This document shows, piece by piece, positions 1-7,409 of a DNA stretch of 64,000 nucleotides. The notes below the pieces were generated by a model. The model was not told the DNA's origin. It did not search any database and saw only the letters and a program-made list of their open reading frames with translations. Each line of letters opens with the position of its first letter. Position 1 is the stretch's first letter. The position numbers were made by a program, and so were the translations under genes. This stretch comes from Korobacter sp036501185 (GTDB lineage: Bacteria > Acidobacteriota > Terriglobia > Terriglobales > Acidobacteriaceae). Location: contig DASYAU010000168.1 of the NCBI GenBank assembly GCA_036501185.1, forward strand, positions 7,824 through 71,823, given 5' to 3'.

Positions 1-339
1 GCGCGTCCAGAGCCAGGAAGTGAGCTGCTTGCGGACGTCAGCGTTGGTATTAATTTCGCGGAAGAGCATCTCGTCGGTGATGCTGTCGTCGCGAATGTCC
101 GTGCCCGCGGCTTGCAGGCTCTGTGCGGCCACCTGCTTGACCTCGACGATGAGCTCCGGCCGGGAGCGAAGAATATCGATGATCGCTGCGGCCGGTAAAG
201 TGAGCTGCGATGAAGCGGCTACGCCCGGGTTGGCGTCCGCCTCCGGCGCAACCTGCGGCTCTTGCGCGATTGCCTGCGACAGAAGCACAACGGCACAAAT
301 AAAAAGACTCAGCGTCAGATGGCAGCAAAGTTTTCGCAT
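1..339 (-). CDS. Secreted protein, N-terminal part of a probable polysaccharide export (Wza/SLBB-type) protein, partial
   Basis: The reading frame starts with ATG at 339 and runs off the left edge, so only 113 residues are visible. It opens with a basic tip and a hydrophobic stretch (LFICAVVLLSQAIAQ), a clear signal peptide. After it comes an acidic segment with the phrases RSRPELIVEVKQ and ITDEMLFREI. From memory, this N-terminal extension occurs in acidobacterial polysaccharide export proteins ahead of the export and SLBB domains, which would lie outside the window. The gene begins 4 bases after the UpxY stop, which supports an exopolysaccharide role. The signal peptide is seen directly; the family call is inference. 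Confidence 0.5.
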   Translation of the reverse strand, partial: MRKLCCHLTLSLFICAVVLLSQAIAQEPQVAPEADANPGVAASSQLTLPAAAIIDILRSRPELIVEVKQVAAQSLQAAGTDIRDDSITDEMLFREINTNADVRKQLTSWLWTR

Positions 340-343
340 AGGT

Positions 344-883
344 TCAGCAGGCAGTCGCGCCGCGATAGAAGCCCATTGGTTCGATTTCGAGCTCGCTGAC
401 CTCAACCGCGACAGCGCGCAAAATGATTTCGATCGATATCACCACTCGCAGTTCCTGCTTACGACGTACCAGCACGCCTTCCATCCCTGCAAACGGCCCG
501 CTGATGATCCGCGCTCGCTGACCGATCGCCAGGTAGGGATGCGGTTGCGTCCTCAGGCTGCCGGCAACCGTGCGCAGCCGCGCGATCTCGTCGTCGGGGA
601 TCGGCGTCGGGGTGGTGTTCGAGGCCGCGAGGGAGACGATGCTGGGATCCTGCAACATGCGAATCCGCTGCGAGGCCGAGAAACGGACGAAGAGATAGGA
701 AGGGAAGAGTGGCAGTTCGACTTCGGCGTGTACGCCATTCTTCCACTTGTTTACGGAGCGATAGGTTGGCAACAGGACTTCGAACGTTCTATGCAGGCGT
801 TCGGCAACCCTCTTCTCATGGTGATGGCGGGTTTGCACCGCGAACCACCGCGGAATCGTCGAGTCGGAATTTATAGCGAGCAC
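344..883 (-). CDS. UpxY/NusG-like transcription antiterminator
   Basis: A 179-residue NusG paralogue. The N-terminal NGN domain shows the hallmark WFAVQTRHHHEKRV (residues 13-26) and PLFPSYLFVRF (58-68). The C-terminal part has the KOW-like phrase VISGPFAGMEGVLVRRK. UpxY/RfaH-type proteins ride RNA polymerase and prevent early termination in long surface-polysaccharide operons. The start is GTG at 883, chosen because GGAGG sits about 7 bases upstream; no ATG is better placed. It is followed directly by the Wza-like gene, so it probably controls an exopolysaccharide locus beyond the left edge. Its leader carries an inverted repeat (919-935). Confidence 0.9.
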   Translation of the reverse strand: MLAINSDSTIPRWFAVQTRHHHEKRVAERLHRTFEVLLPTYRSVNKWKNGVHAEVELPLFPSYLFVRFSASQRIRMLQDPSIVSLAASNTTPTPIPDDEIARLRTVAGSLRTQPHPYLAIGQRARIISGPFAGMEGVLVRRKQELRVVISIEIILRAVAVEVSELEIEPMGFYRGATAC

Positions 884-912
884 CGGATCGCCTCCGTTTA
901 CAGCTTCGCCCT

Positions 913-935
913 GTCACTTAGGTATGTGTGACCTA
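913..935 (-). promoter_or_regulatory. Inverted repeat in the leader of the UpxY gene
   Basis: Two nested inverted repeats overlap here: TAGGT/ACCTA (919-923 with 931-935) and GTCAC/GTGAC (913-917 with 928-932). They lie 30-52 bases upstream of the UpxY start, between it and the nucleotidyltransferase stop. UpxY/RfaH proteins need a recruitment element in the operon leader, so this is a candidate, but it does not match the classical ops sequence and could equally be an operator. Confidence 0.25.
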
Positions 936-958
936 CCCTGACTGGGCTGATTACGTGC

Positions 959-2215
959 TTACTGATGGCCTAACGACGGTACTGTCGCGGCGCGTGAAAT
1001 CTCGCCGTTGATTGCATCGAGAGAGCGTCTCCACGCGCGCTCCGCGCGAACGAAACGAATGCTCTCTCGCAAGTGAAACTGAAGTCGTGACTGAAAATGC
1101 CGCAAGTGCGACGGCAGCGATTGCAAGCGGTGCTGCAAACCTTGCGGGACGGTGATCGCTCCAGGTAGACGCACCGGGAATAGCTTCCTGCGGCGTTGCG
1201 CAGCATACGACCCGCTATCGCTAGTCAATTCGCGCTCGAGCAGCAGGTAGTTCTTCGACCCGGGAAATTTTGCGGTAGCAACGTCGACCGCGAATGTCTC
1301 GATCCAGCGCGCGACGGTCGGTGGAAGTGCCGCTACGCTCCAATGGGCGAGTTCGGCGGGAACTGCGAAGCCAAAGACCTTCGCCGCTGTTGCCGCGGCT
1401 ATCCCGACATCGATCGCGTGCCGGCCTGACGTTGCACAAACGGCACACCAGAGCGCATCGTCAGAGGATGCCGCGCAGATCGCGTTGCGCAGTTCGAGCA
1501 TCCACGACGCCCGCGTCCACTCCGAGCGAATGTGCTTCGTAAGATGCGCGCACTGCTGCACGAAGATCCCTTCACGCGTGAGCACCGGCACCGTTAGTCC
1601 ACCGATTACTCTCGAAGCGATTGCCGATCCTTCGAACTCGCTATTGTCGTGGAGGTGAATTTCTACGAGCCGCCTTCGCGCGGGCTGGTACAGCTCGCGT
1701 ATCCTGGCGTGTTGCCGCTCGCCGGCCGAGAATTCAAGTGACGCCGGAGAGATGCCGACTAACTCATAACCGAGCTCCGACAGGACTGTCTTCCAACGAT
1801 CGGCGTCTTCGCGAACCACCCAGAAGTCGAGGTCAAACTGTGAACGCAACGACGGAGTGGGACAGTATTCGGGCGCGAGCGTAAAACCTTTCAGATTTGC
1901 GAACTGGAGTCCCGTGGCGAAAAATGCGTGATTGACGCGAAGGAACTCCTCGAGCATCGCCTCGGTCCGATCGCAGTTAGCGAGTTGTTTGTTCTGGAGG
2001 TCCTCAAGTACCGAGCAGGGAATCACCGCCCGCAGGCAGAGTCGACGAACTTCCTCGAGGAAGTACAGCGCGAGACCGCTGGCGTCGAGCCAAGAACCGA
2101 GGCGGCGCCAATCGCGTTCGCCGTATTCGTCGAAAGCGCGTGCAGCTGTATTCGCGTCACCGGTGAAGGTCGCGAGTATGGCCAACTGTAACGTCTTGGC
2201 ATGCGCTCGGGTCAT
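959..2215 (-). CDS. Nucleotidyltransferase family protein (NTP_transf_5-like)
   Basis: A 418-residue protein. Residues 107-130 contain LKGFTL, then SQFDLDFWVV with the metal-binding acidic pair D128 and D130. This is the signature of the minimal-nucleotidyltransferase-like family PF14907. Members often occur beside HPr-kinase-like and PqqD-like proteins in peptide or exopolysaccharide loci, and an HPr-kinase-like gene is found at 16698 here. The ATG at 2215 begins three bases after the upstream cytochrome gene stops, so it is probably co-transcribed with the electron-transfer module. The substrate is unknown. The C-terminal half is helical and arginine-rich with no recognisable domain. Confidence 0.75.
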   Translation of the reverse strand: MTRAHAKTLQLAILATFTGDANTAARAFDEYGERDWRRLGSWLDASGLALYFLEEVRRLCLRAVIPCSVLEDLQNKQLANCDRTEAMLEEFLRVNHAFFATGLQFANLKGFTLAPEYCPTPSLRSQFDLDFWVVREDADRWKTVLSELGYELVGISPASLEFSAGERQHARIRELYQPARRRLVEIHLHDNSEFEGSAIASRVIGGLTVPVLTREGIFVQQCAHLTKHIRSEWTRASWMLELRNAICAASSDDALWCAVCATSGRHAIDVGIAAATAAKVFGFAVPAELAHWSVAALPPTVARWIETFAVDVATAKFPGSKNYLLLERELTSDSGSYAAQRRRKLFPVRLPGAITVPQGLQHRLQSLPSHLRHFQSRLQFHLRESIRFVRAERAWRRSLDAINGEISRAATVPSLGHQ

Positions 2216-2218
2216 GGG

Positions 2219-2698
2219 TTATTGCGAGTAGATCTTCGGCTCTCCCAGGCTCCCCGCCGGAGGCAGGTTCCGCAGGTACACGACGATCATCCAAATCTCG
2301 TCGTTGTTGAGAACGCCTTTCGATGCTGGCATGCCCGAGGGCGCAATACCGTTCTCGATGATCCATTGCAGCTGGCCATCGGTGTACGACTGCACGTCGG
2401 ACGATGCCAGCGAAGGAACCGGCGGCGTCATCTTGGCGGCGAAGGGTACTCCAGTAGCCTGTCCGTCCAAGCCGTGGCACACAACGCAGTAATGTCCGAA
2501 CGCCGCCCTGCCGGCCTTAATGTTGACGGCGTTGGCAGGCTTCGGGTTCTTTGCTTCCTTGTTCCCGACGAACGCCCTATGCTTTGCCGCCCGCATGAAG
2601 TTCGTTTCCAGCTTTCCCGGCGTCGATACCTTGCACGCCGTACTCAATCCGAAAAGCGTTAGCAATGTGGCTGTCGCGAAAAACTTATTCTTTGACAT
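2219..2698 (-). CDS. Lipoprotein monohaem cytochrome c
   Basis: A 159-residue class I cytochrome c. The signal peptide ends in a lipobox (LSTAC), so the protein is probably lipid-anchored. A single haem-binding CVVCH follows AFGHY, and the distal methionine is likely in SGMPASKGVLNNDEIW, as in small soluble c cytochromes. The ATG at 2698 is preferred over longer starts because it gives the lipoprotein signal and overlaps the CuA gene end by 14 bases, which suggests translational coupling. In context it would pass electrons to or from the neighbouring CuA cupredoxin and the second cytochrome. The terminal acceptor is not visible. Confidence 0.85.
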   Translation of the reverse strand: MSKNKFFATATLLTLFGLSTACKVSTPGKLETNFMRAAKHRAFVGNKEAKNPKPANAVNIKAGRAAFGHYCVVCHGLDGQATGVPFAAKMTPPVPSLASSDVQSYTDGQLQWIIENGIAPSGMPASKGVLNNDEIWMIVVYLRNLPPAGSLGEPKIYSQ

Positions 2699-3047
2699 GG
2701 ATGGTGAGCTGCATCTGGCCATGGCCTGCCCCGCAGAAATGCGCACACTTACCGCCGAAATCCCCGACCTGCGAAGGGACGAACGTCACCTGCCCGGTCT
2801 GGTGCTTCGGAATTTCGATCTTCACGTTGAAATCGTCAGAAGCGAACCCGTGGTTCACGTCTGCACTGTGAAACACGAGCGTCACCGGCTTGCCCTTGGT
2901 TACGGTGATTTCGTTCGGCGTATAGCTGAAGCGTTTCGCGGTGATATCGATGCGTTGCGCCGAACTGGGGCGAGAAGCGCCGGTTTGTCCGATGAAAGCG
3001 AGAAACATGGTTGCGGCGATCGTGGCTCGAAATATGAAAGCGTTCAT
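2685..3047 (-). CDS. Exported CuA-type cupredoxin (cytochrome oxidase subunit II-like)
   Basis: A 120-residue exported cupredoxin with an N-terminal signal segment (residues 1-24). The binuclear CuA ligand set is complete: an upstream His in DVNHGF, then CAHFCGAGHGQM, giving Cys, Cys, His and Met at the usual spacing. The residue between the cysteines that is usually Glu is His here. Unlike true subunit II there is no transmembrane hairpin, so it is a stand-alone soluble CuA carrier. The ATG at 3047 is preceded by GAGGAGGG. It sits between two c-type cytochromes in one operon, which points to a periplasmic electron-transfer relay. Confidence 0.85.
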   Translation of the reverse strand: MNAFIFRATIAATMFLAFIGQTGASRPSSAQRIDITAKRFSYTPNEITVTKGKPVTLVFHSADVNHGFASDDFNVKIEIPKHQTGQVTFVPSQVGDFGGKCAHFCGAGHGQMQLTIHVKE

Positions 3048-3060
3048 TAGGCCCTCCTCT

Positions 3061-3333
3061 TTACGGCGCCAGGTACTTCAAAATCTGTTGTTCGTCTTCC
3101 TTCGAGAGCATTGCTCGTACGCGCATATGACGCAGTACCGAGCCCGTGATCTTGGGCGAAAGCTGGTCTGGCGGATGATGACAACGGCCGCAATTCTCTT
3201 CGAACAGTCGCTGTCCCTCGTTATTCTGTGATTGCGTCTGCGCTGCAGGTTTTGTTTTTGGCGGCTTCGTCGATTGCGCGAACGCAACTCCGATCATTCC
3301 GCCCAGCAAAAGTGCGAATAGTGCGCGCTTCAT
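3061..3333 (-). CDS. Small exported cytochrome c
   Basis: A 90-residue monohaem cytochrome. The start is ATG at 3333, with GGAGGT about 6 bases upstream. The first 20 residues (MKRALFALLLGG...AFA) form a signal peptide. The haem motif CGRCHH follows RLFEEN, and the C-terminal HMRVRAML supplies a plausible methionine ligand. The domain has the minimal length for a c-type fold. Its ATG overlaps the porin stop by four bases (ATGA), so the two are translationally coupled. It belongs to the porin - cytochrome - CuA - cytochrome module. Confidence 0.85.
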   Translation of the reverse strand: MKRALFALLLGGMIGVAFAQSTKPPKTKPAAQTQSQNNEGQRLFEENCGRCHHPPDQLSPKITGSVLRHMRVRAMLSKEDEQQILKYLAP

Positions 3334-4391
3334 GAGTGACCTCCGGTGAGTGGCAGCATGAAGCGATACGTCAGCCCGATATTCCAAACGTTGTAGTTCC
3401 CGGAAGAACTGAATTGCCGCGAGTAACTGCTCGTGAAACGGATTTCTTGCGGCAAGTAAACATTCACGCCAAAGTCGGCGGCGTTCACGTCTGTTCCCGG
3501 CAACGCTCCTCCCGGAACGGAGCCGCGGAAAAATTGCTGCACCCGCACCAGGGGTTGCACGCGTGTGGCGAAGGAAGTGATCTGGTCCTTGCGCGAAAAA
3601 CGAAACGCACTTTCGATCCAATACCCGTGCCCTTGTGGAGAGTGCGCGTATTCCGATCGCACCTGCACCGGCACATTCGTTGGAACCCACCATGCGTAGG
3701 CACCGCCAACATTCATGTGCTGGTCCTGCAGGTAGCGCTGGTACGAAGCGCCGACTTCCAATTGCTGGTGTGGCAGGAAGACGCCGGTGCGGAAGCCGGC
3801 AGCGCGGCCGGATTGCAATTGGTCAACGGTCGTTCCAGCCGAGTAATAGGCGGTGTAGTTGAGCTCGGCCTTGTCGGATCCGGCAGCAACGCCGCGTACC
3901 ATTACACCGTTGCTCGATCCCGAGTCGCGCGTTCCGATCGGGAAGATCAACGGCACATCCGGCAGGTTCCGAATCCAGATCGCGGTGAGCCGCTCGTCGT
4001 AAATATTGAACGGTGTGAGGAAACGGCCGACTGTCACGGTGAGATGCCGGTCCACCAGGTAGTCGAGTTGGGCATAGTCGAGCGTTCCGAAAAACTGCCC
4101 TTCCCACGGACCGCTAGTGCCGTTCTGCTGCGCGATAAATCCGCGCAGGTCGCCGCGCGCTTCGAAAAGGAAATGGTCCCCGATGGGTACGTCGGCAAGC
4201 GGTGCGAGGATCGGCTGCATGAAAGTTGCGCCCGCTGAAGTTGTGCTGATGAATCCAGCCGCGCCGGAGATCAGCGGCGAGTCCTGCGCCATGCAGCCGA
4301 GCGCGAGGAAAAAGGGCAAGACGGCCGCAGCGACGATGTACCGCAAAACCGTCTTGCCAGTCAGAGGACCCGTGTTACGTTCTCTCCACAT
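3330..4391 (-). CDS. Outer-membrane beta-barrel (porin-like) protein
   Basis: A protein of about 353 residues with a signal peptide ending near LALGCMAQ. The mature part alternates aromatic and polar strands (RFLTPFNIYD, YTAYYSAGTT, SSYSRQFSSSGNYNVWNIGLTYRF) and ends with an aromatic-rich strand, typical of gram-negative barrels. It resembles the putative porins that accompany periplasmic redox modules. The ATG at 4391 fits the signal peptide; a GTG at 4445 would add 18 residues that look like leader. It overlaps the small cytochrome gene by four bases. The function (porin, or scaffold for electron transfer across the outer membrane) is inferred only from position. Confidence 0.75.
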   Translation of the reverse strand: MWRERNTGPLTGKTVLRYIVAAAVLPFFLALGCMAQDSPLISGAAGFISTTSAGATFMQPILAPLADVPIGDHFLFEARGDLRGFIAQQNGTSGPWEGQFFGTLDYAQLDYLVDRHLTVTVGRFLTPFNIYDERLTAIWIRNLPDVPLIFPIGTRDSGSSNGVMVRGVAAGSDKAELNYTAYYSAGTTVDQLQSGRAAGFRTGVFLPHQQLEVGASYQRYLQDQHMNVGGAYAWWVPTNVPVQVRSEYAHSPQGHGYWIESAFRFSRKDQITSFATRVQPLVRVQQFFRGSVPGGALPGTDVNAADFGVNVYLPQEIRFTSSYSRQFSSSGNYNVWNIGLTYRFMLPLTGGHS

Positions 4392-4504
4392 CGTTTCCGT
4401 CACGATGTGTCTGACGATAGATTTTGGCTCGCAAGCTGTTGTCACGACTCGTTGTCCGATTTGTCACTTGTTTGCAAACTCTCGCCAGCAACGGATTTCG
4501 CCGC

Positions 4505-5533
4505 CTATTTGCCGTAACGCAATGAGCAAACGCAGCGTCGGCAGGTCTCGTTGTCTGCGACATTCAGAGCAGCCCGGAAGGCGAGCGCGTCTTGCCCATT
4601 GACGACTCGTTCGAGGGATTCCTGGTGAATATTCCCGATTGGCGAATGGAAGAAACACGGACGCACTGATCCGTCGTGGCTCAGCACCGCGGAAACCCAC
4701 GGTGCGTTGCATAAGGGCGCCACAGGTTGTTCCTCGCCAATTTGCGCCCGGAAGTGCGCCGCAATGCGGCGAAGCTTCATCGCCGATTCGGCGATATAGC
4801 CGCTCTGAATCTCGCGAGCGAAGCGGTCGATTACAGCCTCGATTTCGGCCTCAAGCGCTCGCACGTCGCTCTTCGAAAGTCCCACGCCCTCAATGCGTTC
4901 CACGGGCCACGCCTGCTCGCGATTGAATGCGCTACTGCTGACGTCTGCTGCCAGAAACGAGATCCCGGAAAGGTCGAGTTCCAGCGCGGCATCCACAGTG
5001 TCGCAGAGAACGTTGTGATTGAGCTTCTGCACAGTTGTGCGGGCCGTGATCTTCAGCTCCGGACGCAGAGATAGCAAGTTGACGATGCCCGCTGCGAGCA
5101 GGTCGTATGCACTTCGTACGCCGCGGATGGAATCATGCACTGCGCGCGGGCCGTCGAGCGAAACGATAACGTCATCCACGTTGTACGCGACGTCACGAGC
5201 GCGTTTTGCAAGGCTAACGCCCGCGGTGAGCAGGGTGATCCGAATGCCTTCTTGGCGTAAAAACCGGCAGAGCGCGACGAATTGTGAGTGCATTAGAGGC
5301 TCGCCGCCGCTTAGCACCACCCATTGCACCTTCAGTTCGCGAAGCGCGTCTCGATTGCGCTCCAACAACCCGAGAGGAAGTTCGCCGCTGCTATCGCGCT
5401 TCCATATGTCGCACATCACGCAACGGCAGTTGCACCGGCTATAGAGATCGAGCACGAGAACTGGCATCCCCTCGATCCGATGTGCCGCCAATGTGGTAGC
5501 GGGTGCAGGAGCAGGTGCAATCTCAACCAGCAC
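4505..5533 (-). CDS. Radical SAM protein with C-terminal SPASM-like cysteine cluster
   Basis: A 342-residue radical SAM enzyme. The 4Fe-4S/SAM motif CxxxCxxC is at residues 34, 38 and 41 (in SRCNCRCVMCDIW), followed by LSGGEPLM, the usual SAM-contacting GGE. The C-terminal part has extra cysteines (CNAPW, RPCFF, CRRCVC), as in SPASM auxiliary-cluster enzymes that modify peptides. The GTG at 5533 is chosen because GGAAGGTG lies about 6 bases upstream and it overlaps the upstream gene end by 11 bases; a longer reading would run deep into that gene. No precursor peptide is visible nearby. The substrate is unknown. Confidence 0.85.
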   Translation of the reverse strand: MLVEIAPAPAPATTLAAHRIEGMPVLVLDLYSRCNCRCVMCDIWKRDSSGELPLGLLERNRDALRELKVQWVVLSGGEPLMHSQFVALCRFLRQEGIRITLLTAGVSLAKRARDVAYNVDDVIVSLDGPRAVHDSIRGVRSAYDLLAAGIVNLLSLRPELKITARTTVQKLNHNVLCDTVDAALELDLSGISFLAADVSSSAFNREQAWPVERIEGVGLSKSDVRALEAEIEAVIDRFAREIQSGYIAESAMKLRRIAAHFRAQIGEEQPVAPLCNAPWVSAVLSHDGSVRPCFFHSPIGNIHQESLERVVNGQDALAFRAALNVADNETCRRCVCSLRYGK

Positions 5534-7409
5534 GGCGCACCTTCCGTTTACCAAGTTGAAATTGTGTCCCCAATACAGGCTCGACTTCCGCGAACATCCA
5601 CGCGAGTGGTGCGCGAACCCACGTGCGTATGCCGTCAACCACCAGCGGCATGAGGCCAGGTCGAAGTTCATCCGGCAACTTCTGAAAGAAGCGCTCGGAG
5701 GCAAGACAAACGCGACCGCGCACGAGCCCGAGTTCGATTTCGGCAGCGCGCAGATCGATAAGGCTTTCGGCCGGAGCACGGCCCTTGTCGCGAATCACCA
5801 ACAAATCAGCGGTCGAGCCGATGCCGATACGTCCCTCGCCATCCGCGAGACGCAGAATTGCCGCAGATTGCTCCGTGCACATCGCATAGAGTTCGTCGGC
5901 GCCCAGATGGAAAGCCGATCGCGCAATGCGCAGCTCGTCGAGCAGATCGCCGGCAGCGGTGAGCGGTGAATCCGTGCCGAGTGCGACTCGCTTCAGACGC
6001 CGCAACAAGTGAGCCGAAATGGTCCTGCCGAACAGGAGTTGGTTCGAACTCGGGCAACAGACCACCGCCGTCCCGCGGCTGTTCAGCAGGTCCACTTCGT
6101 CCGGCCCGCAGGCGAGTGCATGGACGAGAACGCTATTGCGATTGAGCGCTCCCATGCGATTGAGAGCGTCGATTTCATTTTTGCTGGTCTCGTCGAATCC
6201 CTCGGCGGCATGAAGCACGAATGGCTGTTCGGGTACGCACGCCGCGAGAGCAGCAGCGAGACCTTTGTCAAATGCGAGCGAATGTGCCCACGCAACCTTG
6301 GCCGTGCGAACCGGGAATTCAGGCTCATCGAATTGCGCCGTCGCCTCATTGTGATGACAAACGGTGGTGACGCCGGAGAGAAGGTTACGCAGGGCTCCCC
6401 ACCAAATGCGAGCGTCTTTCGAGATCCGCGACTGACGGGTGATTTCGTCCGAAAATCGGGCATGAATGTCCGCCGCCCACTCGCGCGAATTCCGATAAGG
6501 TCCATGCGCGAGGTTGGGGTACAACGCAAAGTCCAGGTGATCATGGGCGTTGATAAGCCCAGGGAGAATCATGCACCCACGGAGATCAAGCTCAGTTGTG
6601 CCCTGCGCGGCGAAAGGTCTCGTTTGCAGCGAAGCAACTCGCCCGCCGGACACCGTCATGGTCGCTGGAGTGGCTGCCGTTGCGCCAATCGTCACTCGCG
6701 CTCCCGTTAGCGACACCTCGCACTTCGCGGCGGCGACCCGACGAAATTCAGCAATGTAAATCGCCGGGAGGTTTTCAGCGGCAGAGAATGCCGGGAGTTT
6801 TCCGGACCTTTCAAAAATGGGCCGCTCTTCTTCTCCAAATGGAAGTTCTAGGTAGATTGCAGCTCGCCATCCGCGTCGGGCGAACTCACGATCGATCAAC
6901 GCCCATTCGTGAGTTTTGGCGCGCATCTCCACCGTCTCGCTGTCGGCAGTGAACGTGCGCTTCCATTGCAATTGCTGCGCGGTTACCGGATGCAGGTCCG
7001 ACACGAAGATCGCGGCGTCCGGCCGCGCAACGCGATCAAACTCTCGGACGATCTCCTCGAGCGAATCGCCATAGCTGAGCGCGAACGAGGAAAGCACTAC
7101 ATCGGCCGTTGCGTTCCCGACCGGAATCGCTTCTGCCCGTCCGCGTTGGAGCACGACGGCGCCCGCCAGGCGGGTGCGCGCCTGGCGCAGCATTTGTTGC
7201 GAAGGGTCAACGCCCGTAAGTCGGCGCGGCTCGAGGGCGCGCAGGGTACGGAGCCACCGTCCGGTGCCGCAGCCGACATCGAGAACGTCGCGCCCGCGCA
7301 CCTCCCGCAACATCGGCGACAGGAAACGCTCTTCGAGCGCGAGCACCGGGTTCGGCTGCTCATCGTAGCCCTGGGCGACCGCGTCGAAAGCCGTAGCAAC
7401 GAAACTCAT
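5523..7409 (-). CDS. Methyltransferase - amidohydrolase fusion protein
   Basis: A 628-residue two-domain protein. Residues 1-225 form a class I SAM methyltransferase (DVGCGTG at 44-50, TGVDPSQQML, then YGDSLEEIVREFDRVARP). Residues 235-600 form a metal-dependent amidohydrolase of the deaminase/chlorohydrolase type. Its metal and catalytic set is complete: H289 and H291 (NAHDHLD), H400 with E403 (HAAEG), H430 (VHALAC) and D480 (LGTDSPLT). Both halves look catalytically intact, and the reading frame between them is open, so this appears to be a real fusion. The ATG at 7409 overlaps the upstream radical SAM gene by four bases. The substrate is unknown; the deaminase-type half suggests an amino-substituted ring or SAM-derived molecule. 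Confidence 0.85.
   Translation of the reverse strand: MSFVATAFDAVAQGYDEQPNPVLALEERFLSPMLREVRGRDVLDVGCGTGRWLRTLRALEPRRLTGVDPSQQMLRQARTRLAGAVVLQRGRAEAIPVGNATADVVLSSFALSYGDSLEEIVREFDRVARPDAAIFVSDLHPVTAQQLQWKRTFTADSETVEMRAKTHEWALIDREFARRGWRAAIYLELPFGEEERPIFERSGKLPAFSAAENLPAIYIAEFRRVAAAKCEVSLTGARVTIGATAATPATMTVSGGRVASLQTRPFAAQGTTELDLRGCMILPGLINAHDHLDFALYPNLAHGPYRNSREWAADIHARFSDEITRQSRISKDARIWWGALRNLLSGVTTVCHHNEATAQFDEPEFPVRTAKVAWAHSLAFDKGLAAALAACVPEQPFVLHAAEGFDETSKNEIDALNRMGALNRNSVLVHALACGPDEVDLLNSRGTAVVCCPSSNQLLFGRTISAHLLRRLKRVALGTDSPLTAAGDLLDELRIARSAFHLGADELYAMCTEQSAAILRLADGEGRIGIGSTADLLVIRDKGRAPAESLIDLRAAEIELGLVRGRVCLASERFFQKLPDELRPGLMPLVVDGIRTWVRAPLAWMFAEVEPVLGTQFQLGKRKVRRAG

Noticed and set aside
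20..931. Long plus-strand open frame opposite the UpxY gene
   Set aside because: It covers the antiterminator and the export gene start in antisense, has no domain and no ribosome site; the minus-strand UpxY has clear NusG motifs.
3336..4238. Plus-strand 300-residue open frame across the porin
   Set aside because: Antisense shadow of a GC-rich barrel gene; composition is Arg/Val/His-rich without any recognisable motif.
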